Source: Bacillota bacterium
GTDB taxonomy: Bacteria; Bacillota; Clostridia; Christensenellales; Aristaeellaceae
Direction: 5' to 3'
Length of the DNA stretch: 17,401 nt
NCBI GenBank assembly: GCA_023404715.1
Contig: JAEYAR010000024.1
Location: 1-17,401, forward strand
Shown: in pieces, positions 15,519-17,401 of the stretch
How positions within the stretch are numbered: the first letter of the stretch is position 1
Layout of the letters: each line of letters opens with the position of its first letter
Position numbers and translations under genes: made by a program
The notes under the pieces: model-generated
Seen by the model: the letters and a program-made list of their open reading frames with translations, nothing else
What the model was told of the DNA's origin: nothing
The model's database searches: none

Positions 15519-16274
15519 TTAAGAGCGTTCCTTGGGCTTCACGACCCGGGAGACCTGCACGCCGATCTCGTAGAGCAGCAGCATCGGCAGCCCCAGCATC
15601 ACCTGCGATACGATGTCTGGCGGCGTCAGGATCGCCGCGAGCACGAAGATGGCCAGGATAACGTATTTCCGCGTCTTTTTCAGCTTCGCATAGTCCACCC
15701 AGCCAACGCGCGTCATCATATAGATGGCGACGGGCAGCTCAAACACCAGCCCGAACGGCAGGATGAACGCGAATAAAAAGCTGACGTACTTGTCGATGGA
15801 GAGCATCGGCGTCGCCAAGTTCTCGCCCGCGACGAGGAAAAAGTCGATCGCCAACATGTATACCGCCTTGTAGCAAAAGACCACGCCCAGCATAAAGAGC
15901 AGCAGCGCCAGGAAAAATAGGCGCTTAAACACGCGCTTTTCGTTAGGGTAGAGCGCGGGCTTGACAAACTCCCATATTTGCCAGAAGATGACCGGGCAGG
16001 CCGCCACCACGGCCGCGATAAGCGATACCTTAAATTGCGTCACCAGCGCCTCGGACACGGCGGTATAGATGATTTCAACCCCGCGCTCGACGATCGGGCG
16101 GGTGATGAAATCCATCAGCCGGGTGCAAAAGAGGTAAAACACGGCGACAAACGCGATGCCCACGGCCGCAAAGCTGATGACCAGCATCTTGCGCAGCGCG
16201 AGCAAATGGGTCATGATCGGCTGCTTCGCTTCGCCGACCTCAGGGGTTTCGTTCGTTCCATTCGTTTCCTGCAT
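15519..16274 (-). CDS. tatC: Sec-independent protein translocase TatC
   Basis: The protein has 251 residues, normal for TatC, with six membrane helices. ATG 16274 has GGAG 6 nt upstream. Conserved parts are QPIMTHLLALRKML (18-31), the cytoplasmic loop KPALYPNEKR with the conserved Glu, FGLVFELPVAIY, and LTPPDIVSQ. TatC recognises the twin-arginine signal of folded proteins and gathers TatA/TatB for transport. The position equal to Glu15 of E. coli TatC, in the signal-recognition segment HLxELR, is Ala26 here (HLLALR). All else looks functional. It is the third gene of the tat operon, 27 bp after tatA. Confidence 0.96.
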   Translation of the reverse strand: MQETNGTNETPEVGEAKQPIMTHLLALRKMLVISFAAVGIAFVAVFYLFCTRLMDFITRPIVERGVEIIYTAVSEALVTQFKVSLIAAVVAACPVIFWQIWEFVKPALYPNEKRVFKRLFFLALLLFMLGVVFCYKAVYMLAIDFFLVAGENLATPMLSIDKYVSFLFAFILPFGLVFELPVAIYMMTRVGWVDYAKLKKTRKYVILAIFVLAAILTPPDIVSQVMLGLPMLLLYEIGVQVSRVVKPKERS

Positions 16275-16301
16275 GGCTCACTCCGACAAAAGGGCCGCGG
16301 C

Positions 16302-16496
16302 TCACGCCTGCGGCTCGTCCTTTTTTCCGTCGTCCTTCTTCTCTTCGTCCTTCTTGCCGTCGTCGTCCTTGACTTCCTTCTTGAAGTCCTTGATGCTCTG
16401 GCCCAGCGCCTTGCCCACGCCAGCCAACTTGCCGCCGCCGAACAACACCAGCGCCAGCACCAAAATCAAAATGATCTCCGTCGTACCCAATCTCAT
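16302..16496 (-). CDS. tatA: TatA, pore-forming Tat subunit
   Basis: The protein has 64 residues. ATG 16496 has GGGGAGGG with good spacing. A short outside start (MRLGTTE) leads to a membrane helix (IILILVLALVLF), the hinge FGGGKLAG, and the amphipathic helix VGKALGQSIKDFKKEV. The tail is a highly charged Asp/Lys stretch. TatA polymerises at TatC to let folded substrates across. The gene lies 21 bp after tatB and 27 bp before tatC. Confidence 0.94.
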   Translation of the reverse strand: MRLGTTEIILILVLALVLFGGGKLAGVGKALGQSIKDFKKEVKDDDGKKDEEKKDDGKKDEPQA

Positions 16497-16517
16497 GAAA
16501 AAGCCCTCCCCGTATGA

Positions 16518-16817
16518 TTACTTTTTGATGTCTTTTTTGATCTGCCTGAAGTCTTTGTCTACATCCTGCCTGACTTTTCGAAGGTCTGTGGATACGTCCG
16601 CCTGACGCATCGTATCCTTGATGTCCTTCTCGGTCTCCTTCAGCTCTTCCGTCACCTCTGATAGGCCCGTTTCCTCTTTGACCTCTTCGATGAACCCGCG
16701 GATGTACCTCACAAACCGCCCCAGCGCGCGGGCTACCTTGGGCAAATCCTTCGGCCCGACGACGATGAAGGCGATCAGCAGGATCAGGATCAGCTCGGAC
16801 AATCCGATATTAAACAT
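16518..16817 (-). CDS. tatB: TatB-like subunit of the Tat translocase
   Basis: The protein has 99 residues. ATG 16817 has AGGAG upstream. The N-terminus MFNIGLSELILILLIAFIVV with the following GPKDLPKVARALGRFVR matches TatB: a Glu after GLS, a short membrane helix and a Gly-Pro hinge. The C-terminal 60 residues are a charged helix, longer than in TatA. Many Bacillota use TatA-type proteins in both roles, so the TatA/TatB label is a family-level judgement. First gene of the operon. Confidence 0.9.
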   Translation of the reverse strand: MFNIGLSELILILLIAFIVVGPKDLPKVARALGRFVRYIRGFIEEVKEETGLSEVTEELKETEKDIKDTMRQADVSTDLRKVRQDVDKDFRQIKKDIKK

Positions 16818-16852
16818 TCGTCTAACGCTCCTGACCTTTGGTGTATACGCAC

Positions 16853-16881
16853 ATTATACGATACGAAACGCAAAATGTAAA
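16853..16881 (-). promoter_or_regulatory. Proximal tat operon promoter
   Basis: TTTACA (16881-16876) and consensus TATAAT (16858-16853) on the minus strand are 17 bp apart. The start would be near 16846, about 29 nt before the tatB ATG. Confidence 0.8.
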
Positions 16882-16919
16882 GGTGCCCTTTGCGCCCGTC
16901 TCGCTTTCGCACGGATGCC

Positions 16920-16948
16920 ATTATACTAAAAACCACGCGTTTTCGCAA
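16920..16948 (-). promoter_or_regulatory. Distal tat operon promoter
   Basis: TTGCGA (16948-16943) and consensus TATAAT (16925-16920) on the minus strand are 17 bp apart. They lie 67 bp upstream of the proximal promoter, so tatBAC may have two start sites. Confidence 0.65.
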
Positions 16949-16987
16949 CGTTTCCGCAAAAATCTTGCCCAATTTTTAACGACCACA

Positions 16988-17017
16988 TTGCTTTTGTGTT
17001 TCTTTGTATGCTATACT
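16988..17017 (+). promoter_or_regulatory. Promoter of the Tat substrate gene
   Basis: TTGCTT (16988-16993) and TATACT (17012-17017) are 18 bp apart on the plus strand. The start would be near 17024, at the first leader hairpin, leaving an untranslated leader of roughly 187 nt before ATG 17211. Confidence 0.7.
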
Positions 17018-17021
17018 GTGT

Positions 17022-17170
17022 GAGCGAAAAAGATCGCTCCGCGCTTCTGCGGCCCTCCGGGTCGCTTAAGCCTATGGGTGCGCCCGGGCAACCGGCGCGC
17101 CTGCCGTGTTTGCGAAGGAGCCGCCGAGCTATAAACGCCCCTGAAGGCTTTTTGTTTGCGCGGCTTTTTT
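17022..17170 (+). promoter_or_regulatory. Structured leader RNA, candidate riboswitch
   Basis: Visible pairings include GAGCGA/TCGCTC (17022-17039) and TGCGGC with GCCGTG (17048-17053 with 17103-17108). Inside the latter is a strong hairpin in which GGGTGCG, a bulged C, CCGG, the GNRA loop GCAA, CCGG and CGCGCCT pair. CTCC (17037-17040) can pair with GGAG (17117-17120), which would close a multi-stem domain; the GGAG end touches the terminator-like hairpin. A GNRA-capped arm in a closed domain before a Tat oxidoreductase-like gene suggests a molybdenum or tungsten cofactor riboswitch. That is a hypothesis from shape and context only. It could also be another leader class. Confidence 0.5.
17120..17170 (+). 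terminator. Possible attenuator at the end of the leader RNA
   Basis: GCCGC (17120-17124) pairs with GCGGC (17160-17164), with AAAC/GTTT and GCC/GGC pairs nested inside, followed by six T (17165-17170). A second T-run at 17149-17153 follows the inner GCC/GGC stem. It lies 41 nt before the ATG, where a transcription attenuator would be expected. The stem is interrupted, so strength is uncertain. Confidence 0.5.
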
Positions 17171-17210
17171 GTATGCAAATTGAGCCCCATTTTGTGAGGA
17201 GGAATAGACC

Positions 17211-17401
17211 ATGGCTGATAAGACCCGGTTCCTCGACAAGGACTACACGCGCCGCCAGTTTCTGAAGCTGTCCGGCAAGAGCCTGGCGGGGCTGGCGCTG
17301 TCCAGCTCGATGCTCTCGGCGATGGGCGGGACGGCCGCGGCCGTCGCGGAAGACAAGGTCGCCGTCTGGGCGTTCCCACAGGGCCTGCTGGTCGTCAACG
17401 C
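17211..17401 (+). CDS. Tat-exported protein, N-terminal part only (possible iron-sulfur electron-transfer subunit)
   Basis: ATG 17211 follows GAGGAGG with about 9-nt spacing and reads 63 codons to the window edge. Residues 13-19 are TRRQFLK, a consensus twin-arginine motif (Arg14, Arg15), then a weakly hydrophobic stretch (SGKSLAGLALSSSMLSAMGG) and Ala-rich cleavage region near AAAVAED. The mature start VAVWAFPQGLLVVNA resembles, from memory, Tat-exported ferredoxin-like 4Fe-4S proteins that pair with molybdenum or tungsten oxidoreductases, where a Cys cluster soon follows. No Cys is visible yet, so the family is unproven. The Tat signal itself is clear. The gene diverges from tatBAC. Confidence 0.85.
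   Translation, partial: MADKTRFLDKDYTRRQFLKLSGKSLAGLALSSSMLSAMGGTAAAVAEDKVAVWAFPQGLLVVN

Larger units (their letters stand above)
16818..17210. other. Divergent regulatory region between tatBAC and a Tat substrate gene
   Basis: These 393 bp hold no credible gene. They contain two promoters toward tatBAC (minus strand), one promoter toward the Tat-substrate gene (plus strand), and a GC-rich leader with several hairpins ending in a T-run. Short ORFs here have no ribosome sites that I can support. Confidence 0.8.

Noticed and set aside
16790..16972. 60-codon minus-strand ORF upstream of tatB
   Set aside because: It covers both predicted tat promoters and has no credible ribosome site or domain.

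Overview
The window looks like chromosomal DNA of a GC-rich member of the Clostridia (Bacillota). Evidence for this is Gram-positive style surface proteins with Cna-B and Listeria-Bacteroides (InlB B-type) repeats, strong AGGAGG ribosome sites, short intergenic gaps, compact operons, sigma-A type promoters and a TatB/TatA/TatC set. A gut lineage such as Christensenellales would fit the abundant ATAEPT linkers and the pilus-like cluster, but that placement is an inference. Most of the window is clearly GC-rich. A stretch from about 1,560 to 4,690 is visibly AT-richer.

Region 1 (1-7,115, minus strand): two large exported proteins. The downstream one (4311 to 1) runs off the left edge, so its C-terminus and any cell-wall anchor are not visible. 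It is a repeat adhesin. The upstream one (6882 to 4408) has an Ala/Glu-rich helix, Thr-Glu-Pro linkers, two SH3-like domains and an Ig-like tail. It has its own promoter, a roughly 197-nt leader and a possible 32-codon leader ORF.

Region 2 (7,173-12,096, minus strand): a seven-gene operon for a small type IV pilus/type II secretion-like machine. In transcription order it encodes an exported transglutaminase-like protein, a PilC/GspF platform protein, a small membrane protein, a DUF4860-like protein, a pseudopilin-like protein, a PilX-like membrane protein and a PilT-type ATPase. A promoter precedes the first gene and an intrinsic terminator follows the last. No PilB/GspE ATPase, prepilin peptidase, or PilM/N/O homologue is present in the window.

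Region 3 (12,205-15,505, plus strand): a heparinase II/III-like protein without a signal peptide, then a separately promoted pair made of a rhomboid-fold membrane protein lacking the catalytic residues and a THEP1-type NTPase. This ends at a bidirectional terminator.

Region 4 (15,519-17,401): a tatB-tatA-tatC operon on the minus strand with two tandem promoters. Divergent from it is the start of a gene with a textbook twin-arginine signal peptide, behind a structured leader of about 190 nt that ends in a terminator-like hairpin. Export machinery and a probable substrate therefore share one regulatory region. The leader is the best candidate in the window for a cis-regulatory RNA. A molybdenum/tungsten cofactor riboswitch is the specific hypothesis, which I could not test.
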